From positions 1 to 15,193 of the forward strand of contig JBFISC010000066.1 in NCBI GenBank assembly GCA_041608775.1: a stretch of DNA of 15,193 nucleotides, given 5' to 3'. Positions 1 through 7,373 of the stretch are shown one piece after another (the first letter of the stretch is position 1; each line of letters opens with the position of its first letter). Under the pieces are notes generated by a model. That model was not told the DNA's origin. It ran no database searches and was given only the letters and a program-made list of their open reading frames with translations. This DNA comes from UBA7803 sp041608775. Lineage in GTDB: Bacteria; Pseudomonadota; Gammaproteobacteria; Pseudomonadales; Azotimanducaceae. The position numbers were made by a program, and so were the translations under genes.

Positions 1-459
1 GAAGTCCTCCACCGGCAGCTCCCGCGTGCCGCTCGGACCGGCGATGACACACCTGGCTGCCACGGCGATCATGGCAGGAATGGTGTCACCGGCGGGCGAC
101 GCGTTACAGAGGTTCCCCCCGAGGGTTGCCCGCCCCTGGATCTGGGTAGACCCGATCAGGTCCGCGGCTTCGGTGAGCCCGGGCAGCAGGGCGCACAGCT
201 CGGCGTTCTCGTTGATGACGGCGCTGGGCACCGCCGCGCCGATGAACAACTCTTTGCCGCCGACTTCCACGCGATTGGTCTCGGCGAGCTTCTTGATGTC
301 GACGATGGTGCGTGGCTCGCGATCGATGCCGCGCATCTGTACCAGCAGGTCGGTGCCCCCCGCCAGGACCTGGGCGCGCCTGCCCGCACCGGCGTGCTCC
401 GACAATACCGCCAGCGCCTCGTCCAGGCTGGCCGGCGCAACGTAACCAAAGGCTCCCAT
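1..459 (-). CDS. Molybdopterin dehydrogenase FAD-binding subunit (CoxM/XdhB-like), 3' part cut by window edge
   Basis: This is the N-terminal 153 residues of a FAD-binding PCMH-type subunit of the xanthine dehydrogenase / CO dehydrogenase family. In such enzymes this subunit carries electrons between the molybdenum and iron-sulfur subunits. The frame begins at ATG 459 and stays open to base 1, so about half of the usual ~290 residues is missing beyond the window. Two family signatures are visible: AGGTDLL (residues 33-39), and TLGGNLCNASPAGD (112-125), which resembles the TIGGN FAD-pyrophosphate loop. A purine-rich GAGAGGGAG lies just upstream of the ATG and suits a ribosome binding site. The gene diverges from pepQ across a 133-bp gap. 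The molybdopterin and 2Fe-2S partner genes are not in view, so the substrate cannot be inferred. Confidence 0.88.
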   Translation of the reverse strand, partial: MGAFGYVAPASLDEALAVLSEHAGAGRRAQVLAGGTDLLVQMRGIDREPRTIVDIKKLAETNRVEVGGKELFIGAAVPSAVINENAELCALLPGLTEAADLIGSTQIQGRATLGGNLCNASPAGDTIPAMIAVAARCVIAGPSGTRELPVEDF

Positions 460-580
460 GCAAGCTCCCTCTCAAGATTTTCAGCGCTGGCAATCTAACA
501 CGAAGTCTGCCGCGGTGGTGAGGGGGACGACGCCGCGGGGCGGGTCGGCGGCGGGCTCCCCAATCGCTGCACGGCGAGGG

Positions 581-586
581 TACACT
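581..586 (+). promoter_or_regulatory. Candidate -10 element placing the pepQ transcript start at its GTG codon
   Basis: TACACT at 581-586 matches the sigma70 -10 consensus at four of six positions. It ends seven bases before the proposed pepQ GTG at 593, so transcription would begin at or next to the start codon and give a leaderless mRNA. No recognisable -35 hexamer lies 16-18 bp upstream, so this remains a weak call from a short motif. Confidence 0.3.
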
Positions 587-592
587 GCCGCG

Positions 593-1909
593 GTGGAACA
601 CCTCGCGGAACATCTCGCAACCCTCCAGAATCGCTGGGAGCAGGCACTCGACTTCGCCGGCTTCGACGCCGCCGTGGTGGCTGCAGGCGAGCCCCGCGAG
701 TACTTCCTCGACGATCAGTCCGCACCGTTTCGGCCGAACCCGCACTTCGCCCAGTGGTTCCCCGACCGCGACTGCGCCCACGCCGCGCTGCTGATCCGAC
801 CCGGACAGCAGCCGCGCCTGTTCTTTCACCAGCCACGCGACTACTGGCATCAGCCACCGGCGGTGCCGGACTGGGCCGCCGGTCGCTTCGGCGTGGCGGT
901 GTTCGACGATCTGCAGCAGCTGCAGGCCGCCCTGGGCAGCGCCATGGCCGGCATCAACCGGATTGCCTATGTTGCCGAATCGGCGCCCGGCAACCTGGGG
1001 CCTGCGCAGCACAACCCGGCACTGCTGCTGAATCACCTGCACTACCACCGGGCCTACAAGACCGCGTTCGAGATCGCCTGCATGGAACGGGCGACCGCAC
1101 GGGCGGTCGCCGGCCACGTCGCGGCCGAAGCCGCGTTCCGCGACGGCGCCAGCGAGTTCGACACCCACATGCGCTACCTGGCCGCCGCGCGCCAGACCGC
1201 CGCGGACCTGCCGTACTCGAGCATCGTGGCGCAGAATGCCCATGGCGGCGTGCTTCACTATCAGCACTATGAGCGCACGCCGGCGCAGCCCCTGCTGAGC
1301 TTCCTGATCGATGCCGGAGCCAGCGCCTGCGGCTATGCCGCAGACATCACCCGCACCTATGCTGCCGATCCCGGCGGCGACTTCGCCGCGCTGATCCGCA
1401 GCATGGACAGCGCGCAGCTCGATCTGATCGAGAGCATCCGGCCCGGGCTCGACTACCCCCGGGTGCACGAGCACGCTCACCAGGCCGTGGGTGAAGTGCT
1501 CGCGGCCCACGGCCTGATCCGGGTCAGCGCCGCCGAGGCGTTCGACAGCGGCCTTACCCGGGTTTTTCTGCCGCACGGCGTCGGCCACCTGATCGGCCTG
1601 CAGACCCACGACGTGGGGGGCCAGCAGGCCAGTCCCGAAGGCGGGCTGCGACCACCACCCGAGGAATACCCGGCGCTGCGCCTGACCCGGACCGTGGAGG
1701 TCGGCCAGGTGTTCACCATCGAGCCGGGCCTGTACTTCATCCCGCTGCTGCTGGAGCAGGCGCGATCGACGGAACTCGGCAGGTCCATCGACTGGCAGCG
1801 GGTGGAGGCCCTGGCCCCGTGCGGCGGTATCCGGATCGAAGACAACATCGTGGTGACTGAGGGCGGCGTGCGGAACCTGACCCGCGAGGCATTTTCCCGG
1901 CATGCCTGA
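593..1909 (+). CDS. pepQ: Xaa-Pro dipeptidase (prolidase), peptidase family M24
   Basis: This cytoplasmic metallopeptidase splits Xaa-Pro dipeptides. It is 438 residues long, against about 443 for E. coli PepQ, and recalled E. coli sequence aligns from end to end, including the N-terminal ATLQ and DYWH motifs. All five dinuclear metal ligands are present: D240 and D251 (DAGASACGYAAD), H332 (HGVGHLIGLQ), E377 (TIEPGLYF) and E416 (GIRIEDN). Each sits seven positions before its E. coli counterpart. I chose the GTG at 593 because E. coli homology begins there. An in-frame ATG at 458 would add 45 unrelated residues and run into the divergent gene. No convincing Shine-Dalgarno sequence precedes the GTG. 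The stop overlaps the ATG of the next peptidase gene by 8 bp, which suggests translational coupling. Confidence 0.95.
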   Translation: MEHLAEHLATLQNRWEQALDFAGFDAAVVAAGEPREYFLDDQSAPFRPNPHFAQWFPDRDCAHAALLIRPGQQPRLFFHQPRDYWHQPPAVPDWAAGRFGVAVFDDLQQLQAALGSAMAGINRIAYVAESAPGNLGPAQHNPALLLNHLHYHRAYKTAFEIACMERATARAVAGHVAAEAAFRDGASEFDTHMRYLAAARQTAADLPYSSIVAQNAHGGVLHYQHYERTPAQPLLSFLIDAGASACGYAADITRTYAADPGGDFAALIRSMDSAQLDLIESIRPGLDYPRVHEHAHQAVGEVLAAHGLIRVSAAEAFDSGLTRVFLPHGVGHLIGLQTHDVGGQQASPEGGLRPPPEEYPALRLTRTVEVGQVFTIEPGLYFIPLLLEQARSTELGRSIDWQRVEALAPCGGIRIEDNIVVTEGGVRNLTREAFSRHA

Positions 1910-4049
1910 ACTCACCGTCGCGCGTATGTTCAGCGATCCGCCGCTATTCGGCGGCGTGCCTCAGAATCCTCAGTTCAGCCCGGACGGCGCTTTCGTCACC
2001 TACCTGCGGGTCGCCGATGACGATCGTGAGCGGCTGGATCTGTGGCGCGTCGATCTGGCCAGCGACCGGCACGAGTGCTGGGTCAACGGCAGCCGGCTGA
2101 GCGGCGCCGCCGGCGAGGCGAGCGCCGCGGAGAAGGCGGAGCGCGAACGCCGGCGCCAGTTTGCCCGGGGCATCACCGGGTACCGCCTGAGCCCTGACGG
2201 GAATCGGTTGCTGCTCCCCGTGGACGGCGCCGGCTTTCTCATGGAGGTCGCGAGTGGCTCCCTGAGCCGGCTCACCCCGCCGGACACCCGACAGACGGAC
2301 ATGCGCTTCTCACCCGATGGCGGCAGCGTCAGCTGGGTGCGGGACGGCAACCTGTATCGCTATCACCTGGCAGAGGCGCGTGAGATCCCGCTCACGACCG
2401 ACGGCGGCGGTACCGTGAGCAACGGGCTCGCCGATTTCATCGCCCAGGAGGAAATGCACCGCTTCGAGGGTTACTGGTGGTCGCCGGACAGCGCCTGGCT
2501 GGCATTCACCCGGGTGGACGAGAGCCCGGTGGCGGAGTCCCAGCGTTTCGAGATTCTGGCCGACGAGGTGGTCACCGTACCGCAGCGCTACCCGTATGCG
2601 GGCGCCGCAAATGCCGAGGTCCGCCTGCTGGTGCTGAACGTCGCCAGCGGCCGCGTCCGCGAACTGCCCTACCGGGTGGAGAACGATGACTATCTGGCGC
2701 GGGTCGGCTGGCTCGACGGCAGGGTCGCGGTCCAACGCCAGAGCCGCGATCAACGCATCCTGCAGCTGATCCTGTTCGACCCCGAGAGCGGCAGCGCCGA
2801 GGCGTTGCTCGACGAGCGCTCGGACACCTGGATCAACCTGCACGACAACCTGACGCCGATTGCCGGCACGGATGCTGAGGGGCCCGATTTCCTGTGGACA
2901 TCGGAGCGTAGCGGGCACAGCCATCTGTACCGCTTTCGCAACGGCACCCTCACGCCGATCACCAGCGGCGAGGGTCGCATCAACCGGGTTCATTGGGCCG
3001 ACCACCAGCGGGCCCTGGTGAGCGGCTGGCTCGAGACACCCACGGAGCAGCACCTCTACGAGGTTCCGCTCGAGCCAGGAGCCCGGGCGCGTCGGATCAC
3101 CAGCGAGGCCGGTTGGCACGAGCCATCCGTGAGTCTCGACGGGACCCGCGTGCTCGACCGGCTGTCCAGCCTGGTGCTGCCCGGACGACTGGACCTCATC
3201 GATCTCCGCGCGAATCAGGTGCCCGGGCAGCGCGCCCTGGTCACGGAAACGGTCGACGCCGACCATCCCTACGCCGCCCATATCGACCATCACCGGACAC
3301 CGCAGCTCGGCGCTCTGGAGGCCGAGGACGGGCAGCGCCTGCACTACCGCTTGACCGAACCGCACGGGCCGATGCCGGAAGGCGGACATCCGGTGATCGT
3401 CAGCGTCTACGGTGGTCCCGGCGTGCAACGGGTAAAGAACGAGTGGCCACCGCTGCTGCTGCAGCTGCTCAGCCAGCATGGCTACGGGGTGCTCGAGCTG
3501 GACAACCGCGGCAGCGGAAACCGCGACCGGGGCTTCGAGGCGCCCATCCACCGCCGCCTCGGCGGGGCAGAAGTGCGCGACCAGGTGGTCGGCGCTCGCT
3601 TCCTCGCCACCCTTCCCTGGGTGAACGCAGACCGCGTCGGCGTGTTCGGGCACAGCTACGGCGGCTACCTGGCGCTGATGTGCCTGCTGCAGCAGCCTGA
3701 AGTCTTCCGGGCCGCCGTTGCGGTTGCGCCGGTCACCGACTGGCGCCTGTACGACACCCACTACACCGAGCGCTACCTGGAGACGCCGGAGGTCAACCCG
3801 GACGGTTATCGGGCCAGCGCGGCAACCGGCTACGCCGGGCAGCTCCGTGGTCCGTTGCTGGTGATCCACGGCATGGCGGACGACAACGTCCTGTTCACCC
3901 ACAGCACCCGCCTGTTCCGGACCCTCCAGGCCCACGACCTGGCGTTCGAGATGATGGCATACCCGGGATCCAAGCACGGCCTGCAGGAGCGGGACGTGTC
4001 CATCCACCGGTTCCACCTGCTGCTGGACTTCTTTGCGAGGAGCCTATGA
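1902..4049 (+). CDS. Dipeptidyl peptidase IV-type serine peptidase, family S9
   Basis: This prolyl-specific serine peptidase should release N-terminal Xaa-Pro dipeptides. It has 715 residues in the family order: an N-terminal beta-propeller with repeated SPDG/SPDS blade motifs over roughly residues 20-430, then an alpha/beta-hydrolase domain. The catalytic triad is S585 (GHSYGGY), D660 (HGMADDNV) and H692 (PGSKHG). The Asp-His spacing of 32 equals that of human DPP IV. The paired glutamates E183-E184 (AQEEM, followed by GYWWSPD) match the DPP IV motif that binds the free substrate amino terminus. That favours dipeptidyl peptidase over oligopeptidase activity. No signal peptide is visible, so a cytoplasmic location is likely, unlike many secreted bacterial DPP IV enzymes. 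It overlaps pepQ by 8 bp and the next gene by ATGA. Confidence 0.92.
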   Translation: MPELTVARMFSDPPLFGGVPQNPQFSPDGAFVTYLRVADDDRERLDLWRVDLASDRHECWVNGSRLSGAAGEASAAEKAERERRRQFARGITGYRLSPDGNRLLLPVDGAGFLMEVASGSLSRLTPPDTRQTDMRFSPDGGSVSWVRDGNLYRYHLAEAREIPLTTDGGGTVSNGLADFIAQEEMHRFEGYWWSPDSAWLAFTRVDESPVAESQRFEILADEVVTVPQRYPYAGAANAEVRLLVLNVASGRVRELPYRVENDDYLARVGWLDGRVAVQRQSRDQRILQLILFDPESGSAEALLDERSDTWINLHDNLTPIAGTDAEGPDFLWTSERSGHSHLYRFRNGTLTPITSGEGRINRVHWADHQRALVSGWLETPTEQHLYEVPLEPGARARRITSEAGWHEPSVSLDGTRVLDRLSSLVLPGRLDLIDLRANQVPGQRALVTETVDADHPYAAHIDHHRTPQLGALEAEDGQRLHYRLTEPHGPMPEGGHPVIVSVYGGPGVQRVKNEWPPLLLQLLSQHGYGVLELDNRGSGNRDRGFEAPIHRRLGGAEVRDQVVGARFLATLPWVNADRVGVFGHSYGGYLALMCLLQQPEVFRAAVAVAPVTDWRLYDTHYTERYLETPEVNPDGYRASAATGYAGQLRGPLLVIHGMADDNVLFTHSTRLFRTLQAHDLAFEMMAYPGSKHGLQERDVSIHRFHLLLDFFARSL

Positions 4050-4504
4050 GCGATACCATCCACGTTCGACCGGCGCGGGCCGACGAAGCGCCGCTGCTGG
4101 TCGAGTTCAATCGCGCCATGGCTGCGGAGAGCGAGGACAAGGGTCTCGACCTCACGGTCCTGCGCCGGGGCGTGGACTACCTGTTGGGGCATCCCGCCGA
4201 TGGCTTCTACCTGCTGGCGGAGCACAGCGCCGAAGTGGCCGGTACCCTGATGGTGACCTACGAGTGGAGCGATTGGCGCGACGGCCGGTTCTGGTGGATA
4301 CAGAGCGTGTACGTCAGGCCCGAGCGCCGCCGCCACGGCGTGTACCGGGCCATGCATCACCATGTGCGGAAACTGGCCAGCGCCGATCCGGAAGCGTGCG
4401 GGCTGCGTCTTTACGTGGAGCGGGACAATCAGGGGGCCATGGCCACCTATCGCAGCCTCGGCATGGACGAAACCCACTACCGGCTCTACGAAGAAGAGTT
4501 TTGA
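4046..4504 (+). CDS. GNAT family N-acetyltransferase
   Basis: This 152-residue protein is a single GNAT domain that should transfer an acetyl group from acetyl-CoA to an amine; the substrate is unknown. The acetyl-CoA pyrophosphate loop is seen at residues 87-104 (SVYVRPERRRHGVYRAM, a variant of the R/QxxGxG/A motif). The C-terminal motif B is N128 through GAMATYRSLGM, followed by a short acidic tail. It starts inside the stop of the DPP IV gene (ATGA), so it is the third member of the peptidase unit and probably co-translated. An action on amino acids or peptide amino termini would fit the neighbours, but that is inference. Its 3' end overlaps the convergent tatD gene by 19 bp. Confidence 0.88.
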   Translation: MSDTIHVRPARADEAPLLVEFNRAMAAESEDKGLDLTVLRRGVDYLLGHPADGFYLLAEHSAEVAGTLMVTYEWSDWRDGRFWWIQSVYVRPERRRHGVYRAMHHHVRKLASADPEACGLRLYVERDNQGAMATYRSLGMDETHYRLYEEEF

Positions 4505-5244
4505 CCCAGAAACAGCCGCCGGAAGTTCGCGCCGGTAGCGGCCGCCAGCGCGGCCTCGCTCTCCCCACGTAACGCGGCCAGGTAAGCGACGGTGTCCGCC
4601 AGGAACGCAGGCTCGTTGCGCTGGCCACGATGGGGGACCGGCGCCAGCCAGGGTGAATCCGTCTCCACCAGCAGCCGCGCCCCGGGCACCCGGCGTGCCA
4701 CCGCCCGCACGTTGTCCGCATTCCTGAAGGTGACGATGCCGGAAATCGAGATGTAGAAACCCAGATCCAGGGCCGCCGCCGCCATCTCCCAGGACTCGGT
4801 GAAGCAATGCAGCACGCCTTCCACCCCGGGGTGCGCGCGCAGCCGCTCGAGGGTGTCGGCTTCGGCGGCGCGGGTGTGAACCACCACGGGCAGCCCGAGT
4901 GACCCGGCTAGGGCGAGCTGCGCATCGAAGCAGTCGAGCTGCCGCCGCCGCCCGGCAGGGTCCGCTTCGTGGAAGTAGTCCAGGCCCATTTCCCCCGCAG
5001 CCACCACCCGGGGGTGCCCGAGCGAGGCCGGCAGCCAGCCCAGGTCGGCCGCCGCCGCGTCAGGGTGCTGGCCGGCGGTGGCCCAGACGTCCGGGTGACG
5101 CTCCGCCAGCTCGAGCACCTCGGCGATGCCGGGCTGATCCACGCCGATGCAGAGAAACACCTCCACCCCTCGCTCGCGGGCGGCGGCAAGCCGTTCGTCA
5201 GGCTCGTCCAGGAAGTTAAGATGACAGTGGGAATCGACCAGCAT
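4486..5244 (-). CDS. tatD: TatD family metal-dependent hydrolase / DNase
   Basis: This 252-residue TIM-barrel metallohydrolase matches the TatD/YcfH family of metal-dependent 3'-5' exonucleases. The ligand set is complete: H6 and H8 (DSHCHLNF), E85 (GEMGLDYF), H123 (VVVHTR), H146 (LHCFTES) and D196 (ETDSPWL). Its place after holB and pilZ is standard for gammaproteobacteria, where the gene at this spot is often called ycfH or tatD. I chose ATG 5244 because the family begins M-L/F-V-D-S-H-C-H; a TTG four codons earlier is possible but less likely. That ATG spans the joint of two identical 10-bp repeats. No good ribosome binding site precedes it. It is the last gene of the minus-strand cluster and converges on the acetyltransferase gene. 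Confidence 0.95.
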   Translation of the reverse strand: MLVDSHCHLNFLDEPDERLAAARERGVEVFLCIGVDQPGIAEVLELAERHPDVWATAGQHPDAAAADLGWLPASLGHPRVVAAGEMGLDYFHEADPAGRRRQLDCFDAQLALAGSLGLPVVVHTRAAEADTLERLRAHPGVEGVLHCFTESWEMAAAALDLGFYISISGIVTFRNADNVRAVARRVPGARLLVETDSPWLAPVPHRGQRNEPAFLADTVAYLAALRGESEAALAAATGANFRRLFLGQNSSS

Positions 5245-5252
5245 CGACCAGC
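5233..5252. repeat. Perfect 10-bp tandem duplication that forms the tatD start codon
   Basis: The unit ATCGACCAGC occurs twice in direct succession (5233-5242 and 5243-5252). Read on the minus strand it is GCTGGTCGAT twice, and the tatD ATG straddles the joint. With only one copy, the tatD frame would have no ATG, GTG or TTG at this point. Confidence 0.8.
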
Positions 5253-5289
5253 GCAAACCGGGACCGGGGGGCGACCACGCCGCCGGGGG

Positions 5290-5640
5290 TCACATGGTAT
5301 GGGTGTGGCGGTCGGACTGCAGCGCCCCGGCCAGGTAGGTCTCGATCTTGGCCCGGGCGACGTCGTCCTGGTCGTTGAACTGAACGCCGATGCCGGCAGC
5401 ACGCGCGCTCTGCGCGCCCTTCGGCGTCACCCAAACCACCCTGCCGGCCACCGGGATCTTCTCTGCTTCGTCCATGAGGTTAAGCAGCATGAAAACCTCG
5501 TCGCCGAGCTCGTACTCCTTCTTGGTGGGGATGAACAGGCCGCCGTTACGGACGAACGGCATGTAGGCGGCATAGAGCACGGCCTTGTCCTTGATGGCCA
5601 GGGAGAGGATGCCGTTGCGGGCGCTGCGTTTTGCACTCAT
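5290..5640 (-). CDS. pilZ: Type IV pilus assembly protein PilZ
   Basis: This single-domain PilZ protein of 116 residues is required for type IV pilus assembly in Pseudomonas and Xanthomonas. It closely follows the Xanthomonas-type sequence as I recall it: GILSLAIKDKAVLYAAYMPF near the N-terminus, then FIPT, ELGDEVF, VAGRVVWVTP, AAGIGVQF, and the distinctive C-terminal THTM. It lacks the N-terminal RxxxR arginines that canonical PilZ domains use to hold cyclic di-GMP. This is typical of the true PilZ subgroup, which acts through protein partners (known for the family, not shown here). The slot between holB and tatD is its usual place. The upstream gap to holB is 179 bp, so a separate promoter is possible. 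A 17-bp tandem repeat abuts the start instead of a ribosome binding site. Confidence 0.95.
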   Translation of the reverse strand: MSAKRSARNGILSLAIKDKAVLYAAYMPFVRNGGLFIPTKKEYELGDEVFMLLNLMDEAEKIPVAGRVVWVTPKGAQSARAAGIGVQFNDQDDVARAKIETYLAGALQSDRHTHTM

Positions 5641-5641
5641 C

Positions 5642-5675
5642 AGCTGGTCACGGACGCCGGCTGCTCACGGACGCC
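5642..5675. repeat. 17-bp tandem repeat directly upstream of pilZ
   Basis: Two 17-bp units (5642-5658 and 5659-5675) match at 15 of 17 positions. On the minus strand both read GGCGTCCGTGA followed by G/C, then CAG. The second unit ends one base before the pilZ ATG and occupies the place where a Shine-Dalgarno sequence would be expected. Confidence 0.7.
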
Positions 5676-5702
5676 ACTGTCCTTGTCTTGCGTACGGATG
5701 GC

Positions 5703-5731
5703 AGTTTCGGGCGCGCATCCCACCCTGTCAA
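5703..5731 (-). promoter_or_regulatory. Possible pilZ promoter in the holB-pilZ gap
   Basis: A perfect -35 hexamer TTGACA (complement of 5726-5731) is followed after 17 bp by GAAACT (complement of 5703-5708), which is a poor -10. The 179-bp gap between holB and pilZ is the widest in this half of the cluster. A separate pilZ promoter is therefore plausible, but the -10 match is only three of six. Confidence 0.3.
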
Positions 5732-5819
5732 TGCGGCGGATGGGAACCAGTTCACGCCCGGCACCCTCTGCGCCGCGGGATTGCTCGTCCTGTGAGGAGT
5801 GTAGCTCACGGATCGACAC

Positions 5820-6698
5820 TCAGCCCCGAGCCAGCTGGGACCAGCGCGCGACCACCCGCTCGGCCACCAGCCGGGCGTTGGCGCTGTTGGAAGTGAGCAG
5901 CTGCCTGCGCGCCCAGACCAGCTCGTCGACGAACTGCATCAGCGCCCGCGGCGGGACCCGGGCCAGTGCCGGCGGCCGCCACTCTCCCGCCGCCAGCGCC
6001 AGGGTGTGGCGGTACCAGCGCGCGAGCGCCGCCGTCAGTCCGGGTTCCAGCAGCGCCTGCACCACCTCGCCGGCGGCGCCCGGCTCGAGGGCGCGTTCCA
6101 GCAGCGGCCGCAGCGGCGTCTCCCCGGCCGCGGCGGCCTCCCGCACCGCCACCGGTGCGCCGCCGTGCTCGAACAGCAGCGGCCCCAGCTCGGGAGCGTC
6201 GATCTGCTCGTCGAGCCAGGCCCGGGCGCGCTCCGGATCCGGTCGGATGGTCAGGGTCTGGCAGCGGCTGCGGATCGTCGGCAGCAGCCGCGCCGGATGG
6301 CTGCTGGTGAGCACCAGGTGGGTGCCCGCCGGCGGCTCTTCCAGGGTCTTCAGCAGCGCGTTGGCGGCGTTCACGTTGAGGGCATGGGCATCGGTCACGA
6401 CGGCGACCTTGCGCGTCCCCGACTGCGGGGTTCCCTGGGCGAAGCCGACCAGCTCCCGTATCGCGTCGACCTTGATCACGGCCCCGTCGGGAACCACCCA
6501 GCGCAGATCCGGGTGGGCGAGCGTCGCGGCGTCCCGGTTCGGCGACAGCCCCAGCAGGGTCAACGCCAACCAGTTCGCCAGAGCGGTCTCGCCCCACCCC
6601 TCCGGACCGATGAGCAGCAACGCGTGCGGCAAGGTGCCGGCGTCCACGCGCTCACGCACCTGGCGCTGCAGCGGCTCGTGCCACGGCAGGGCGGTCAT
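5820..6698 (-). CDS. holB: DNA polymerase III subunit delta-prime
   Basis: This is the delta-prime subunit of the DNA polymerase III clamp loader, which takes part in loading the sliding clamp. Its 292 residues show the AAA+-like fold signatures of the family: a degenerate P-loop GPEGWGETAL (31-40) without the Walker lysine, as expected for delta-prime, then NAANALLKTLEEPP (110-123), and the SRC motif with its arginine finger (S144-R145-C146). The zinc-binding cysteines that E. coli carries between the P-loop and the HPDL motif are missing; the corresponding stretch is GLSPNRDAATLAHPDL. The protein is about 40 residues shorter than the 334-residue E. coli protein. The ATG at 6698 overlaps the tmk stop in an ATGA-type coupling. 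The open frame extends further upstream, but only as antisense-like sequence within tmk. Confidence 0.93.
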   Translation of the reverse strand: MTALPWHEPLQRQVRERVDAGTLPHALLLIGPEGWGETALANWLALTLLGLSPNRDAATLAHPDLRWVVPDGAVIKVDAIRELVGFAQGTPQSGTRKVAVVTDAHALNVNAANALLKTLEEPPAGTHLVLTSSHPARLLPTIRSRCQTLTIRPDPERARAWLDEQIDAPELGPLLFEHGGAPVAVREAAAAGETPLRPLLERALEPGAAGEVVQALLEPGLTAALARWYRHTLALAAGEWRPPALARVPPRALMQFVDELVWARRQLLTSNSANARLVAERVVARWSQLARG

Positions 6699-7333
6699 GG
6701 GCCGAGGTCCGCGAGGTAGCCGTCCAGGACCCGAGCCAGGCGCCGCTGCACCTCCTCCAGGCCGGCATCGGCATCGATGATGCGGAAGCGTGCAGCACCC
6801 GCGGCCCGCTCCAGGTAGGCGTCGCGCACCCGCTGAAAGAACGCCCGGTCCTCGCGCTCGAAGCGGTCGCGCTCCCGGTCGCCCAGACGGGCTTCCGCCG
6901 CATCCAGCGAGAGGTCGAGATAAAGGGTCAGATCGGGCTCCAGACCGCGCTGAACCAACGTCTCCAGCGCCGCAATCTTGTCCCGGCCGAGTCCACGCCC
7001 GCCGCCCTGGTACGCGTAGGTCGCGTCGGTGAAACGATCGCACAGCACCCACGCGCCCCGCGCCAGGGCAGGTTCGATCACCCGATCGAGGTGCTGCGCG
7101 CGGGCCGCGAACACCAGCAGCAGCTCGGTGAGCTCCGACATGGGCTCGTCGTGGACCGCAAGCAGCACATCCCGGATGGCCTCCGCTACCCGCGTGCCGC
7201 CCGGCTCCCGGGTCGCGACCACTTCGATACCCGCCGCGCGCAGCCGCTCGGCGACGAAGGCCAGATTGGTGGACTTGCCGACCCCCTCACCCCCTTCCAG
7301 GGTGATGAAGCGGCCGCGATCACGGTCGGTCAT
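6695..7333 (-). CDS. tmk: Thymidylate kinase (dTMP kinase)
   Basis: This enzyme phosphorylates dTMP to dTDP in dTTP synthesis. It has 212 residues, the usual length. The N-terminal P-loop GGEGVGKST (14-22), the REPGGT motif that binds the acceptor, and the DRF motif inside CDRFTDATYAYQGGGRGL are all present. An arginine-rich lid (RLGDRERDRFERED) follows at about residues 148-163. The ATG at 7333 sits directly before the conserved FITLEGGEG strand and is the natural start. The order mltG-tmk-holB matches E. coli. A 40-bp gap separates it from mltG upstream, and its stop overlaps the holB start by 4 bp. Confidence 0.97.
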   Translation of the reverse strand: MTDRDRGRFITLEGGEGVGKSTNLAFVAERLRAAGIEVVATREPGGTRVAEAIRDVLLAVHDEPMSELTELLLVFAARAQHLDRVIEPALARGAWVLCDRFTDATYAYQGGGRGLGRDKIAALETLVQRGLEPDLTLYLDLSLDAAEARLGDRERDRFEREDRAFFQRVRDAYLERAAGAARFRIIDADAGLEEVQRRLARVLDGYLADLGP

Positions 7334-7373
7334 ACCCGGTTCCTCGAGCGTTGATCGCCGGTAGCCACGAGCA

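Noticed and set aside
458..592. Upstream in-frame ATG at 458 as the pepQ start
   Set aside because: The added 45 residues are unlike PepQ, and the ATG would overlap the divergent FAD-subunit start codon.
104..1915. 603-codon open frame on the minus strand opposite pepQ
   Set aside because: It is antisense to a complete PepQ with all metal ligands, has no recognisable domain, and its low-complexity Gly/Arg/Ala/His content is typical of high-GC shadow frames.
2310..4016. 568-codon minus-strand open frame opposite the DPP IV gene
   Set aside because: It is a shadow of the S9 peptidase, whose triad and Glu pair are intact in the other strand.
4969..6780. 603-codon plus-strand open frame across tatD, pilZ and holB
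   Set aside because: It lies opposite three well-supported genes and shows no domain; it is an effect of strong G/C bias at third positions.
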